Shown here piece by piece: positions 11,304 through 21,000 of a DNA stretch of 64,000 nt. Position 1 is the first letter of the stretch. The number at the start of each line of letters is the position of its first letter. The notes beneath the pieces were generated by a model. That model was not told where the DNA came from. It did no database searches and saw only the letters and a program-made list of their open reading frames with translations. A program made the position numbers and the translations under genes. The DNA is from Agapetus fuscipes (taxonomy: Eukaryota; Arthropoda; Insecta; Trichoptera; Glossosomatidae): positions 16,987,960-17,051,959 of the forward strand of contig OX637333.1 in NCBI GenBank assembly GCA_951799405.1, given 5' to 3'.

Positions 11304-14300
11304 GACTGTTTCGTCCCGGAACAGTCTTGACTCTGTGTAGGTAGGGGCATGCTGATCCACGTCGACACCCTGTGGTCAGGAAGAAGTGGCAGTCCACGGA
11401 TTTCTCCCCACTGGCTCTCGGCTGCGCTTGCTCGCAGCACACCATGACGCTGATGCCGACTCCCGAGAACACTGCTTCAATCATACTCCGGATTATCCGC
11501 CAGTCTCGATTAGCGCGGCCGCCACCCATCTTCGGTATTGCCAGACGCGCCTGCTGATCCTCCAACATGTAGTCACGCAGCTCAACAAGGCCGTCCCACA
11601 ATGCCTTGTAGTCCTCTTCCAGGTTGCTGGAATCCGGGACAACCAGGCAGTATGCTTGTTGACGCCCCTTCGGTAGTCTCAGAGCTCTTCCTTGCGGGCT
11701 GCTCGAGGGTTGCGGTTCTCCGAATTTGTATCGGAAGACCCGTGCAATTCCTCTAGACATATCTAGATCTTCCGGTACACTGCATGCCAGTGTGTGGTCC
11801 CTAGTGACCTCAAATAAGTCCTTGTGGACTTCTGTGGTCACTCCATGGCGAAACTTCTGCCCTGACTTCGCGTTCTCCCAAAACGTCTCAAAGGCTGGTG
11901 ATCTTTCGGATGCGACGCACTGTCGTACTTTTTGGGCTGGTTGGTCATCATTATCGCCTAGGTATGGTGAGAGGCGATTGTAGTGCACGACCCTTGGTTT
12001 TCCGTTTGGTCTCTTTTTTATGCGGTAGACCACATCGTTGATGCGCTCCAAGATCTCGTACGGCCCGTCCCAGGAACGCTGAAGTTTCGGACAGTATCCT
12101 TGGCGCCTCTTGGGGTCAAAAAGCCACACCCAGTCACCAGCTTTGTACCCCATGCTGTCAGCTCTGGTGTCATAGCGCTCCTTCATTTGATCGCTGGCTT
12201 CCCCGATGTTCATGCGGACCTGATCATGGATGTCATCCAGCCTCCTGCGAAGGTCTGTCACATAGTCTTCTCCGGCTAGGTCTTCACCTGGTTTGCAGCC
12301 AAATTTGAGATCACAAGGAAGTCGCATTTCTCGCCCAAACAGTATGCTGCTGGGAGTCTTCTTCGTCGTTTCCTGAACAGCCGACCGGTAAGCCAATAAG
12401 AACAAAGGCAGATGTCGGTCCCAGTCCCGCTGATGGCTGGACACTACTTTGGCTAAGTACCTCCCCACGGTACGGTTCATCCTTTCCACCATTCCATCAG
12501 ACTGTGGATGTAGCGCAGTGGTCCTGGTCTTGTAGATCCCTAGCCGCTCACACATTTGCTGGAAGATAGCAGCTTCAAAGTTCCTTCCCTGATCAGAATG
12601 TAATTCCAGGGGTACGCCAAACCTGCTGATAAATTCGGTAACTAGAACTTCAGTCACGGTTACGGCCTCTTGGTTAGGGATTGAGTAAGCTTCCACCCAC
12701 TTGCTGAAGTAATCCATCACCACCATGATGTACTTGTTACCCTTCTCAGTTGTAGGAAATGGGCCAGCTATGTCGATGGCAATTCTTTCAAAGGGGCTGC
12801 CAACATTGTACTGACGCATTGGTGCTCGCCTTTTCCTTTGCGGTCCATTGGCCGTTGCACAGGTTACACATTTTCGACACCAATCTTTGACGTCTTCGCT
12901 GCAGTTGATCCAGTAAAATCGCTCTTTCACTTTCTCCAGCGTCTTCTTAACGCCTAGATGTCCTCCAGAAGTTCCTCCATGCAGCAGTCCAAGGATTTCC
13001 GGTACTCGGCTCCTCGGAACGAGGGTTTGCTTTCTTCTAAGTGTGCCGTCTTCCTTCTCGATCTTTCGTTTCAGAAACCCTCCTTCTATCACTATGGATC
13101 CCCATTGAGCCCAATAAGCCTTGACAGTTGGTGATAAGGGGGCGAGTTTTTCCCAGGTTGGCCTTTCTCCTTCTCGCGCCCATTCCATCACATACTTCAA
13201 GTCCGGATCATTCAGTTGGTCTTGCGCCAATTTTTCATCTTGCCAGTCCTCATCTTCGGTGGTCGTCCTTTGGACAATTGCTACCTTGTCCTTCATCTTG
13301 CTGCAATGTTTGCAGTCACTGGCGCATGGTCGTCTGGATAATGCATCCGCATTTCGATGAAGCGTGCCAGGTCTATGTTCGGAGTCATAATCATACTCCT
13401 GGAGCCTTTCAATCCATCTAGCCACTTGCCCTTCTGGGTTTTTGAATTTCAGAAGCCAAACCAGTGCAGCATGATCAGTCCGTAGTGTGAATTTTCTCCC
13501 GTACAAGTATTTGCGGAAGTGTTCCACTGATTTTATCACGGCAAGAAGCTCTCGTCTGGTCACGCAATAATTTCGTTCTGGCTTGGAAAGCACTTTACTG
13601 AAGTAACCCAGAACAGTCTCATGCCCATCCTGTATTTGGGAAAGGACGCCTCCTATCCCCACATTACTAGCGTCGGTATCCAGGATGAACTTTCCATCTT
13701 TTCGTGGGTAGCTCAAGATGGGGGCACTTGTTAATCTTCCCTTAAGCTCTTCAAATGCTTGTGCGCAGGAATCACTCCAATGGAAGCGAGTGTTTTCTTC
13801 CGTAAGCTTGGTGAGCGGTTTTGCAATGTCCGCAAATCTTGGCACAAACCTCCTGTAATAAGTGCACAGCCCCAGGAAACTCCTAGTTTCATGTTTGTCC
13901 TTCAGCACGGGCCAGTCTCTTACTGCCTTGATTTTGGCAGGGTCAACTTCAACTCCACGTTGAGAAACTATGTGTCCCAGGTAATTTACTTGTTTCTTGA
14001 ACAGGTTACACTTTTTCGGGTTGAGCTTCAGTCCAGCGTCTTGTAGTCGCCCGAAAACTTGCTCCAGATTTCTCAACTGATGGTTGAAGTCCTTTCCCAG
14101 GATGATTATGTCATCCAAGTATACCAGGCAGGTTTCCCATGACAGTCCTCGCAGCACATTCTCCATCAGCCTTTCAAACGTGGCGGGGGCATTGCATAAG
14201 CCAAATGGCATCACGGTGAACTGCCAAAGTCCAGATCCAGTCGAGAATGCAGTTTTCTCCTTATCTTTGGCATCCAATTCAACTTGCCAGTAGCCACTTT

Positions 14301-15552
14301 TCAGGTCCAATGTGGAAAAAATGGTGCATCCTGCCAATGTGTCCAAGGTGTCGTCAATCCTTGGCAGAGGGTAACTATCCTTTTTCGTAACATCGTTGAG
14401 CAGTCTGTAGTCCACACAAAATCTCGTGGTACCATCCTTCTTTTTCACCAGTACCACCGGGGATGTCCAAGGGCTACTTGATGGTTCTATGATGCCATCC
14501 TTGCTCATGTCTTTGATGATCTTGTCAGCTTCTTCCCGCTTTGCAAAGGGTAGTCTTCTCGGAGCCTGTTTTATTGGTCTCGCTTCTCCGGTGTCTATGC
14601 TATGTCGCACTACCTTGGTTCTTCCCAGACGGCCATTAGAGTCCTCGAAAATGTTCTGGTAGCGGCAGATCAAACTCCTCACTCTCCGTTTGTTTTCCTC
14701 GGTTAGACCTTGGGAAGCGTCGTGGACCAGGGCTTCCAATTGTGTTGACAATTTGTTTCCTTCGCATGACATGTTTGTCATCTGTTGCACAATGGAAGTT
14801 ATCCTCTCACATCTGCCCAAAACAAAACCTTCATTCATTTTAACTGGGTAGCTGTTCACATTCATGATCTTGACAGGAATGGTCTCCTTTGCGCGAATCA
14901 CTGTTCTTGCCACCATGACTCCTTTGTTAACATTGTCCATGTTCTCCGGTTCTATCATACAGATTTGGTCATTTGTACTACTGGAATCCAGGCGGGCACT
15001 CACTATCATCTCGGATCGCCCCTTCACTTCGGTATTCTTGGCTAGGATAACACGTGCAGCCAGTTCTTTCCGTCTTTGCAGGATGACTTCTTCATTTCCA
15101 ATTTTAATGGACCCTTTCTTTAAATTTAAACTGCACCCAAATCTGTCCAGTATGTCCATTCCCAATATAACGTCTTCTTCAATGTTGGCCACCAACGTCC
15201 GATGATCAAAAGTGGTGCTGCCAATTTGGAAGGTGGCAATCGTCTCCCCATACACCTGTGCTGACTCTCCCGTGGCGGTGTGCAGAGACCACTTTGTTGG
15301 TGCAATCTGCTTACCTCGCGCCACTATGTCGCGTCTCAGAATTGTCCTGGTTGCTCCCGTGTCCACCAGTAGTTCACGAGTTACTCCATCTATTATGCCA
15401 TTGATAAAAATGCTGCTGGCTTTTCCTCTCACGGTTGCGACAGTAGCAGCAGATTTCAGGGCCTCTCCAGCGTGGGTCAACGGTTGCCCCTTCCCATTAA
15501 CCCTTTCTAGTTTTCCGCAGCCTGTTTTCTGGGTTTCTGAGGCTTGGGACAC
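11290..15552 (-). CDS. pol: Gypsy Pol polyprotein with C-terminal macrodomain and CCCH finger
   Basis: 1420 codons, uninterrupted, overlapping gag by 46 nt in the -1 frame, so expression probably uses a -1 frameshift. Aspartic protease: LVDTGA at residues 62-67. RT: about 325-500 with YLDD at 478-481. RNase H: about 620-740 (DTDAS at 625, E668, D693). Integrase: H858, H865, C895, C898, then D927, D987 and E1023, giving the canonical D,D-35-E spacing. A GPY/F-like module lies near 1163-1165. An unusual extension of about 210 residues follows: a TARG1/OARD1-like macrodomain (about 1240-1371) and a CCCH zinc finger (C1388, C1396, C1402, H1406). The enzymes copy element RNA into DNA and integrate it. 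The extension has no standard role in Ty3/gypsy elements. Confidence 0.95.
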   Translation of the reverse strand: MSQASETQKTGCGKLERVNGKGQPLTHAGEALKSAATVATVRGKASSIFINGIIDGVTRELLVDTGATRTILRRDIVARGKQIAPTKWSLHTATGESAQVYGETIATFQIGSTTFDHRTLVANIEEDVILGMDILDRFGCSLNLKKGSIKIGNEEVILQRRKELAARVILAKNTEVKGRSEMIVSARLDSSSTNDQICMIEPENMDNVNKGVMVARTVIRAKETIPVKIMNVNSYPVKMNEGFVLGRCERITSIVQQMTNMSCEGNKLSTQLEALVHDASQGLTEENKRRVRSLICRYQNIFEDSNGRLGRTKVVRHSIDTGEARPIKQAPRRLPFAKREEADKIIKDMSKDGIIEPSSSPWTSPVVLVKKKDGTTRFCVDYRLLNDVTKKDSYPLPRIDDTLDTLAGCTIFSTLDLKSGYWQVELDAKDKEKTAFSTGSGLWQFTVMPFGLCNAPATFERLMENVLRGLSWETCLVYLDDIIILGKDFNHQLRNLEQVFGRLQDAGLKLNPKKCNLFKKQVNYLGHIVSQRGVEVDPAKIKAVRDWPVLKDKHETRSFLGLCTYYRRFVPRFADIAKPLTKLTEENTRFHWSDSCAQAFEELKGRLTSAPILSYPRKDGKFILDTDASNVGIGGVLSQIQDGHETVLGYFSKVLSKPERNYCVTRRELLAVIKSVEHFRKYLYGRKFTLRTDHAALVWLLKFKNPEGQVARWIERLQEYDYDSEHRPGTLHRNADALSRRPCASDCKHCSKMKDKVAIVQRTTTEDEDWQDEKLAQDQLNDPDLKYVMEWAREGERPTWEKLAPLSPTVKAYWAQWGSIVIEGGFLKRKIEKEDGTLRRKQTLVPRSRVPEILGLLHGGTSGGHLGVKKTLEKVKERFYWINCSEDVKDWCRKCVTCATANGPQRKRRAPMRQYNVGSPFERIAIDIAGPFPTTEKGNKYIMVVMDYFSKWVEAYSIPNQEAVTVTEVLVTEFISRFGVPLELHSDQGRNFEAAIFQQMCERLGIYKTRTTALHPQSDGMVERMNRTVGRYLAKVVSSHQRDWDRHLPLFLLAYRSAVQETTKKTPSSILFGREMRLPCDLKFGCKPGEDLAGEDYVTDLRRRLDDIHDQVRMNIGEASDQMKERYDTRADSMGYKAGDWVWLFDPKRRQGYCPKLQRSWDGPYEILERINDVVYRIKKRPNGKPRVVHYNRLSPYLGDNDDQPAQKVRQCVASERSPAFETFWENAKSGQKFRHGVTTEVHKDLFEVTRDHTLACSVPEDLDMSRGIARVFRYKFGEPQPSSSPQGRALRLPKGRQQAYCLVVPDSSNLEEDYKALWDGLVELRDYMLEDQQARLAIPKMGGGRANRDWRIIRSMIEAVFSGVGISVMVCCEQAQPRASGEKSVDCHFFLTTGCRRGSACPYLHRVKTVPGRNSLGGG
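11335..11391 (-). other. CCCH zinc finger at the C-terminus of Pol
   Basis: Residues 1388-1406 show C-x7-C-x5-C-x3-H, the spacing of single-strand RNA-binding CCCH fingers, with aromatic or hydrophobic residues at the usual places (HFF after the first Cys, PYL before His). It sits about 17 residues after the macrodomain and 14 residues before the stop. An RNA-binding role is inferred from the family. Confidence 0.7.
11440..11835 (-). other. TARG1/OARD1-like macrodomain region of Pol
   Basis: Residues about 1240-1371. Landmarks: KDLFEVTRDHTLACSVPEDL aligned with the N-terminal strand and loop of TARG1; MSRGIARVFRYKFG aligned with its Met-Gly-Ala-Gly-Ile-Ala loop; QAYCLVVP strand; YKALWDGLVELRDYM helix; AIPKMGGGRANRDW aligned with the Pro-Arg-Ile-Gly-Cys-Gly loop; then helix and strand IIRSMIEAVF / ISVMV. 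From memory, TARG1 catalysis needs a Lys after the YLIT strand and an Asp after the GCGL loop. Here those positions are Pro and Ala, so ADP-ribose binding without hydrolysis is the likelier activity. Assignment is by motif order only. Confidence 0.65.
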
Positions 15553-16889
15553 TTGGTGCTAAGGTGGCCCAGCTGTCCGCAGTTCCAGCAGCGTGGGTCT
15601 CGTCTTCGAGGTCTCAGACGTTCCAGCACTTTTTCAATTAGCTCCTCGGTTGTAGGTAGCTTGACCTCCTCTGCCTCGACTGCACGAACCCTGGCGTGGC
15701 CCCTGATGGACTGTTTGACAGCCTCAAACTCGAGAGCTTGGCTGAGCGCCTCGTTCAAAGCCTTGGGATGGGCCAGTTTTACGGCTTGTTGCGTCTCCCA
15801 TTCCCGCAATCCATTTAGGAACTTGTCCACTGCCAAGCTCTCACAGATGTCGTCGGAGGCTGTCGGGTAAGCGTCTCGTACCAGGCGGGCGATGTCCATT
15901 TCAAACTCCTGGAGGCTCTCGTTGGGCTTCTGCACCCTTGTGTTCAGCTGCGACTTGTACAGCTGCTCCAGGCACTTGTGGCCATAGCGCATATCCAAGC
16001 GCTGCTTCAGCTGCCCAAAGTCACCACGGTTGTCCAGGGGTATGGCCTGCAGAACCCTGAGAGCGTCTCCTCGGAGCGACAGGCTGAGAACCGAAGCCTT
16101 CTTCTGCTGGCTCTAGGCTCCCATCATGGCAGCCGTCTCAAAGAGGGTCAAATACTCCTCCCACGACGTCTTCCCGTCGAAGGTCGGAAGGTTGTGCTTC
16201 GACAGCGAAGGGTCGTCATCCCCTCTAGTGACCCTGGTTGGAGTTGAGCATCCCTGGTCGGTCTCGTCGTGAAGGCCGCCTTTGGGGGATATTCTGGTGG
16301 ACTCCATCTGACACTTGTCAGCCAGCTCGGCACGCAGACGATCCTCCAGGCTTGCCACACGGGCCTCAATCTCCGACATTGCTCGCGAGCTTTCTGCCAC
16401 TTTCTTCTCCAGCCCGGCTAGGTTGCTGGTCATCTTCTCCTCCAGCCCAGTCATCTTCTCCTCCAGCCCGGTCAGGTTGCTGGTCATCTTCTCCTCCATG
16501 GTTGCCAGGTCCTCCTTCAGGGTCTTGGCGTTGTCAGCCATCTCAGTCTTCAGTCCTGTCAGGTTGGTGGTCATCTTCTCCTCCAGCCCGGTCAGGTCCT
16601 CCTTCAGGGTCTTGGCGTTGTCAGCCATCTTCTCCTCCAGGGTCTTGGCGTTGTCAGCCATCTCAGTCTTCAGTCCTGTCAGGTTACTGTTGATGCTGAT
16701 ATTTAGCTCGTCCAAGGCGCGGTCCCCTCCAGACGCCATGACAAAATATGCCGGGTCTTCGCCTGACTGTTCCAAGGCCTCTATGAGGCGTGCTTGTAAG
16801 GCTGCCTTTCCTCCTGAGGTCTCCAGGTCCCTCTCCAGAAGCTCATTTTTAAGCTCAGTGACTTTGAGGTCCTTGACTTTAGTTGCCAT
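15507..16889 (-). CDS. gag: Gypsy Gag with SAP domain, coiled coil and CCHC knuckle; one in-frame TAG
   Basis: The ATG at 16889 opens a frame of 461 codons interrupted once by TAG at 16113-16115. Before the stop: an SAP-type DNA-binding motif (about residues 6-40, LKVTELKNELLERDLETSGG), then a charged coiled coil built of near-repeats such as TGLKTEMADNAKTL and GLEEKMTSNL (about 75-165). After the stop, in the same frame, capsid-like sequence continues (SLRGDALRVLQAIPL) to a CCHC knuckle CWNCGQLGHLSTKC. A SAP domain in Gag could help nuclear or chromatin association (inference). The stop may be a point mutation or a programmed readthrough codon; gypsy elements with continuous Gag are usual. 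Confidence 0.9.
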
Positions 16890-17542
16890 TTTTTTTTTTC
16901 AAAATTTACGTCAAAACAAAAATATTTTCAAATTTATTTAATACAAGTTTTGAGTTTTATATATATAGCTGTTTTGAATACGTACTTTAGCAAAAATAAT
17001 AATTTGTCTGATTACACTGATTGGTAGGTAGGTACTGTCTTTTAATATTTATTTTTAATTCACCAATATTTTTAACATAATAATGTCTGATAGTACATAA
17101 TTATTTATTTCGTCTCAAGTCTTTCAAACACACAGGTAGGTACTTAATGTACATTCACACACTTGTAAACAAAGGATAGTTATTCAAAAACTTTTTCTCG
17201 ATGAATCTGGAACGTTCTTTTGTAATATTTTTCAAGATTTTTATTTATTTATTTTATTTTTTTAATCACACACAATAATAAAAAAACTATGGTCCAATTT
17301 GATGACTTTCTCAATGCGGTAAAATAGTCATTATGTTATGTCCAGAATTATGTCCAGAATTATGTTCCATATGATGTTCCAGAATTTATAAGCAACTTGC
17401 TTTTGCGTCTTTTCTTTTAACAAAAATTTATTTAAACACTTGTTTTCACAAAAGTCAGTTCACACAAAGTTCAATTTGAATAAAGTTCATTTTAACACTA
17501 TTTTATTTATTTTTAGACAGAAGATCTTAATTTTTCTTGACA
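16890..17542 (-). other. Gypsy 5' leader
   Basis: About 650 bp of AT-rich untranslated sequence between the primer-binding region and the gag ATG. It contains several GGTAGGTA-type repeats and no supported frame. It should carry the packaging signal, but none can be pinpointed. Confidence 0.7.
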
Positions 17543-17560
17543 ATTCCGCACCTGACGCCA
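17543..17560 (-). promoter_or_regulatory. Primer binding site of the gypsy element
   Basis: Two bases inside the 5' LTR the - strand reads TGGCGTCAGGTGCGGAAT. The leading TGG pairs with a tRNA CCA end. I could not identify the tRNA with confidence. Confidence 0.7.
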
Positions 17561-17562
17561 AT

Positions 17563-18033
17563 TGTTACGTAATTAGGGTTCAATTGTCTTCAAATTAAAA
17601 ATACACAGGTCTTCTTCAATAGTTATTTATTTTACACTGTTACAAAATTTATTTTCACACTACTTTCTCGATTATTCCATTGGTTTCGGTTCACTGATCA
17701 GATGGCTTCGATGTGTTTGTTAGTCGCTATGATACTGGCCCGCTCTGCAGGCCATTCGCACCTTTATACTCTTCAGAGCAGTATGATCCAGAACTAAAGT
17801 CGCCAGACGGTTCCAGAGTAATTATTACTTCTCGATGTTTCACGTACTACCTAGACACAACCAAAATCCTACCTACCAATGCAATACAGTATTCCTATAA
17901 TTATAACAAATACCTACTTAGCCTAGAGAATTCTACACTTATACATAATTATCGATCTTACCTACCAATACTTTTGAGGATTCTTATAACTATAACTATC
18001 CATACTTATTTCAATATTTATATTTACATAACA
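17563..18033 (-). repeat. 5' LTR of the gypsy element
   Basis: 471 bp identical by eye to 10819-11289 and followed by the second ATAT target copy and resumption of the 185-bp satellite. The AATAAA-containing stretch near the - strand 3' side (reverse complement of TTATTTATTTTA) is a plausible polyadenylation signal. Confidence 0.97.
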
Positions 18034-21000
18034 ATATCATTAACTAGAAAATATTAAATTTTGAACAAAATTTAACGAGTCCCTAGGACCCAAATCAGCT
18101 GCCTCCTCTTTTGACACTTGTGATTTGTACCGGTTTTCATACAAACTTAGACTTTTATTTTTTTTTTCTCAAAAAGTATAAATGGTCTCAACTTTTAACT
18201 ATGTGTAATTAGTAGTTCATCTCATAAACTAGAAAATACAAAATTTCTAACAAAATTTAACGAGTCCCTAGGACCCAAATCAGTTGCCTCCTCTTTTGAC
18301 ACTAGTGATTTGTATGGGTTTTCATACAAACTTAGATTTTATATTTTTTTTCTCAAAAAGTATAAATGGTCTCAACTTTTAACCATGTGTAATAAGTAGT
18401 TCATTTCATTAGCTAGAAAAAACAAAATTTTTCACAAAATTTAACGAGTCCCTAGGACCCAAATCAGCTGCCTCCTCTTTTGACACTTGTGATTTGTATG
18501 GATTTTCATACAAACTTAGACTTTTATTTTTTTTTTTTCTCAAAAATTATAAATGGTCTCAACTTTTAACCATGTGTAATTAGTAGTTTATATCATAGAC
18601 TAGAAAATATTAAATTTTGAACAAAATTTAACGAGTCCCTAGGACCCAAATCAGCTGCCTCCTCTTTTGACACTAGTGATTTGTATGGGTTTTCATACAA
18701 ACTTAGATTTTATATTTTTTTTCTCAAAAAGTATAAATGGTCTCAACTTTTAACTATGTGTAATTAGTAGTTTATATCATTAACTAGAAAATATTAAATT
18801 TTGAACAAAATTTAACGAGTCCCTAGAACCCAAATCAGCTGCCTCCTCTTTTGACACTTGTGATTTGTATCGGTTTTCATACAAACTTAGACTTTTATTT
18901 TATTTTTCTCAAAAAGTATAAATGGTCTCAACTTTTAACTATGTGTAATTAGTAGTTTATATCATTAACTAGAAAATATTAAATTTTGAACAAAATTTAA
19001 CGAGTCCCTAGGACCCAAATCAGCTGCCTCCTCTTTTGACACTTGTGATTTGTATCGGTTTTCATACAAACTTAGAATTTTTTTTTATTTTTCTCAAAAA
19101 GTATAAATGGTCTCAACTTTTAACTATGTGTAGTTAGTAGTTGATATCATTAACTAGAAAATATTAAATTTTGAACAAAATTTAACGAGTCCCTAGGACC
19201 CAAATCAGCTGCCTCCTCTTTTGACACTTGTGATTTGTATCGGTTTTCATACAAACTTAGACTTTTATTTTTTTTTTCTCAAAAAGTATAAATGGTCTCA
19301 ACTTTTAACTATGTGTAATTAGTAGTTTGTATCATAGACTAGAAAATATTAAATTTTGAACAAAATTTAACGAGTCCCTATGACCCAAATCAGCTGCCTC
19401 CTCTTTTGACACTAGTAATTTGTATGGGTTTTCATACAAACTTAGACTTTTATATTTTTTTTCTTAAAAAGTATAAATGGTCTCAACATTTAACTATGTG
19501 TAATTAGTAGTTCATCTCATAAACTAGAAAATACAAAATTTCTAACAAAATTTAACGAGTCCCTAGGACCCAAATCAGTTGCCTCCTCTTTTGACACTAG
19601 TGATTTGTATGGGTTTTCATACAAACTTAGATTTTATATTTTTTTTCTCAAAAAGTATAAATGGTCTCAACTTTTAACCATGTGTAATAAGTAGTTCATT
19701 TCATTAGCTAGAAAAAACAAAAATTTTAACAAAATTTAACGAGTCCCTAGGACCCAAATCAGCTGCCTCCTCTTTTGACACTTGTGATTTGTATGGGTTT
19801 TCATACAAACTTAGACTTTTTTTTTTTTTCTCAAAAAGTATAAATGGTCTCAACTTTTAACCATGTGTAATTAGTAGTTTATATCATAGACTAGAAAATA
19901 TTAAACTTTGCACAAAATTTAACGAGTCCCTAGGACCCAAATCAGCTGCCTCCTCTTTTGACACTAGTGATTTGTATTGGTTTTGATACAAACTTAGACT
20001 TTTATATTTTTTTTCTCAAAAAGTATAAATGGTCTCAACTTTTAACCATGTGTAATTAGTAGTTTATATCATAGACTAGAAAATATTAAATTTTGAACAA
20101 AATTTAACGAGTCCCTAGGACCCAAATCAGCTGCCTCCTCTTTTGACACTAGTGATTTGTATTGGTTTTGATACAAACTTAGACTTTTATATTTTTTTTC
20201 TCAAAAATTATAAATGGTCTCAACTTTTAACTATGTGTAATTAGTAGTTTATATAATTAACTAGAAAATATTAAATTTTGAACAAAATTTAACGAGTCCC
20301 TAGGACCCAAATCAGTTGCCTCCTCTTTTGACACTAGTGATTTGTATGGGTTTTCATACAAACTTAGATTTTATATTTTTTTCTCAAAAAGTATAAATGG
20401 TCTCAACTTTTAACTATGTGTAATTAGTAGTTTATATCATTAACTAGAAAATATTAAATTTTGAACAAAATTTAACGAGTCCCTAGGACCCAAATCAGCT
20501 GCCTCCTCTTTTGACACTTGTGATTTGTATGGGTTTTCATACAAACTTAGACTTTTATATTTTTTTTCTCAAAAAGTATAAATGGTCTCAACTTTTAACT
20601 ATGTGTAATTAGTAGTTCATTTCATTAGCTAGAAAATATTAAATTTTGAACAAAATTTAACGAGTCCCTAGGACCAAAATCAGCTGCCTCCTCTTTTGAC
20701 ACTAGTGATTTGTATTGGTTTTGATACAAACTTAGACTTTTATATTTTTTTTCTCAAAAATTATAAATGGTCTCAACTTTTAACTATGTGTAATTAGTAG
20801 TTTATATAATTAACTAGAAAATATTAAATTTTGAACAAAATTTAACGAGTCCCTAGGACCCAAATCAGCTGCCTCCTCTTTTGACACTTGTGATTTGTAT
20901 CGGTTTTCATACAAACTTAGACTTTTATTTTTTTTTTCTCAAAAAGTATAAATGGTCTCAACTTTTAACTATGTGTAATTAGTAGTTTATATCATTAACT

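Larger units (their letters stand above)
10819..18033 (-). mobile_element. Ty3/gypsy LTR retrotransposon with macrodomain extension
   Basis: A 7215-bp element in reverse orientation, with two 471-bp LTRs that read as identical, TG...CA termini and a 4-bp target duplication ATAT (10815-10818 and 18034-18037) inside a satellite monomer. It has a primer-binding-site-like sequence, a purine tract, gag (SAP domain, coiled coil, CCHC knuckle) and pol (protease, RT, RNase H, integrase, in that order, which is the Ty3/gypsy order). Identical LTRs and an almost open coding region point to very recent insertion. No envelope-like frame is present. Gag has one in-frame stop, so this copy may depend on readthrough or on other copies. 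Confidence 0.97.

Noticed and set aside
10969..11304. 111-codon + strand frame in the LTR (also at 17713-18057)
   Set aside because: Lies antisense in an LTR, is identical in both LTRs because they are copies, and has low-complexity Tyr/Ile-rich content.
11290..15552. Envelope-like gene after integrase
   Set aside because: The C-terminal extension has no signal peptide, membrane segment or glycoprotein pattern; its motifs fit a macrodomain and CCCH finger.
16315..16941. 208-codon + strand frame opposite gag
   Set aside because: Ser/Arg-rich shadow of the repetitive gag coding strand; no domain and no independent signal.
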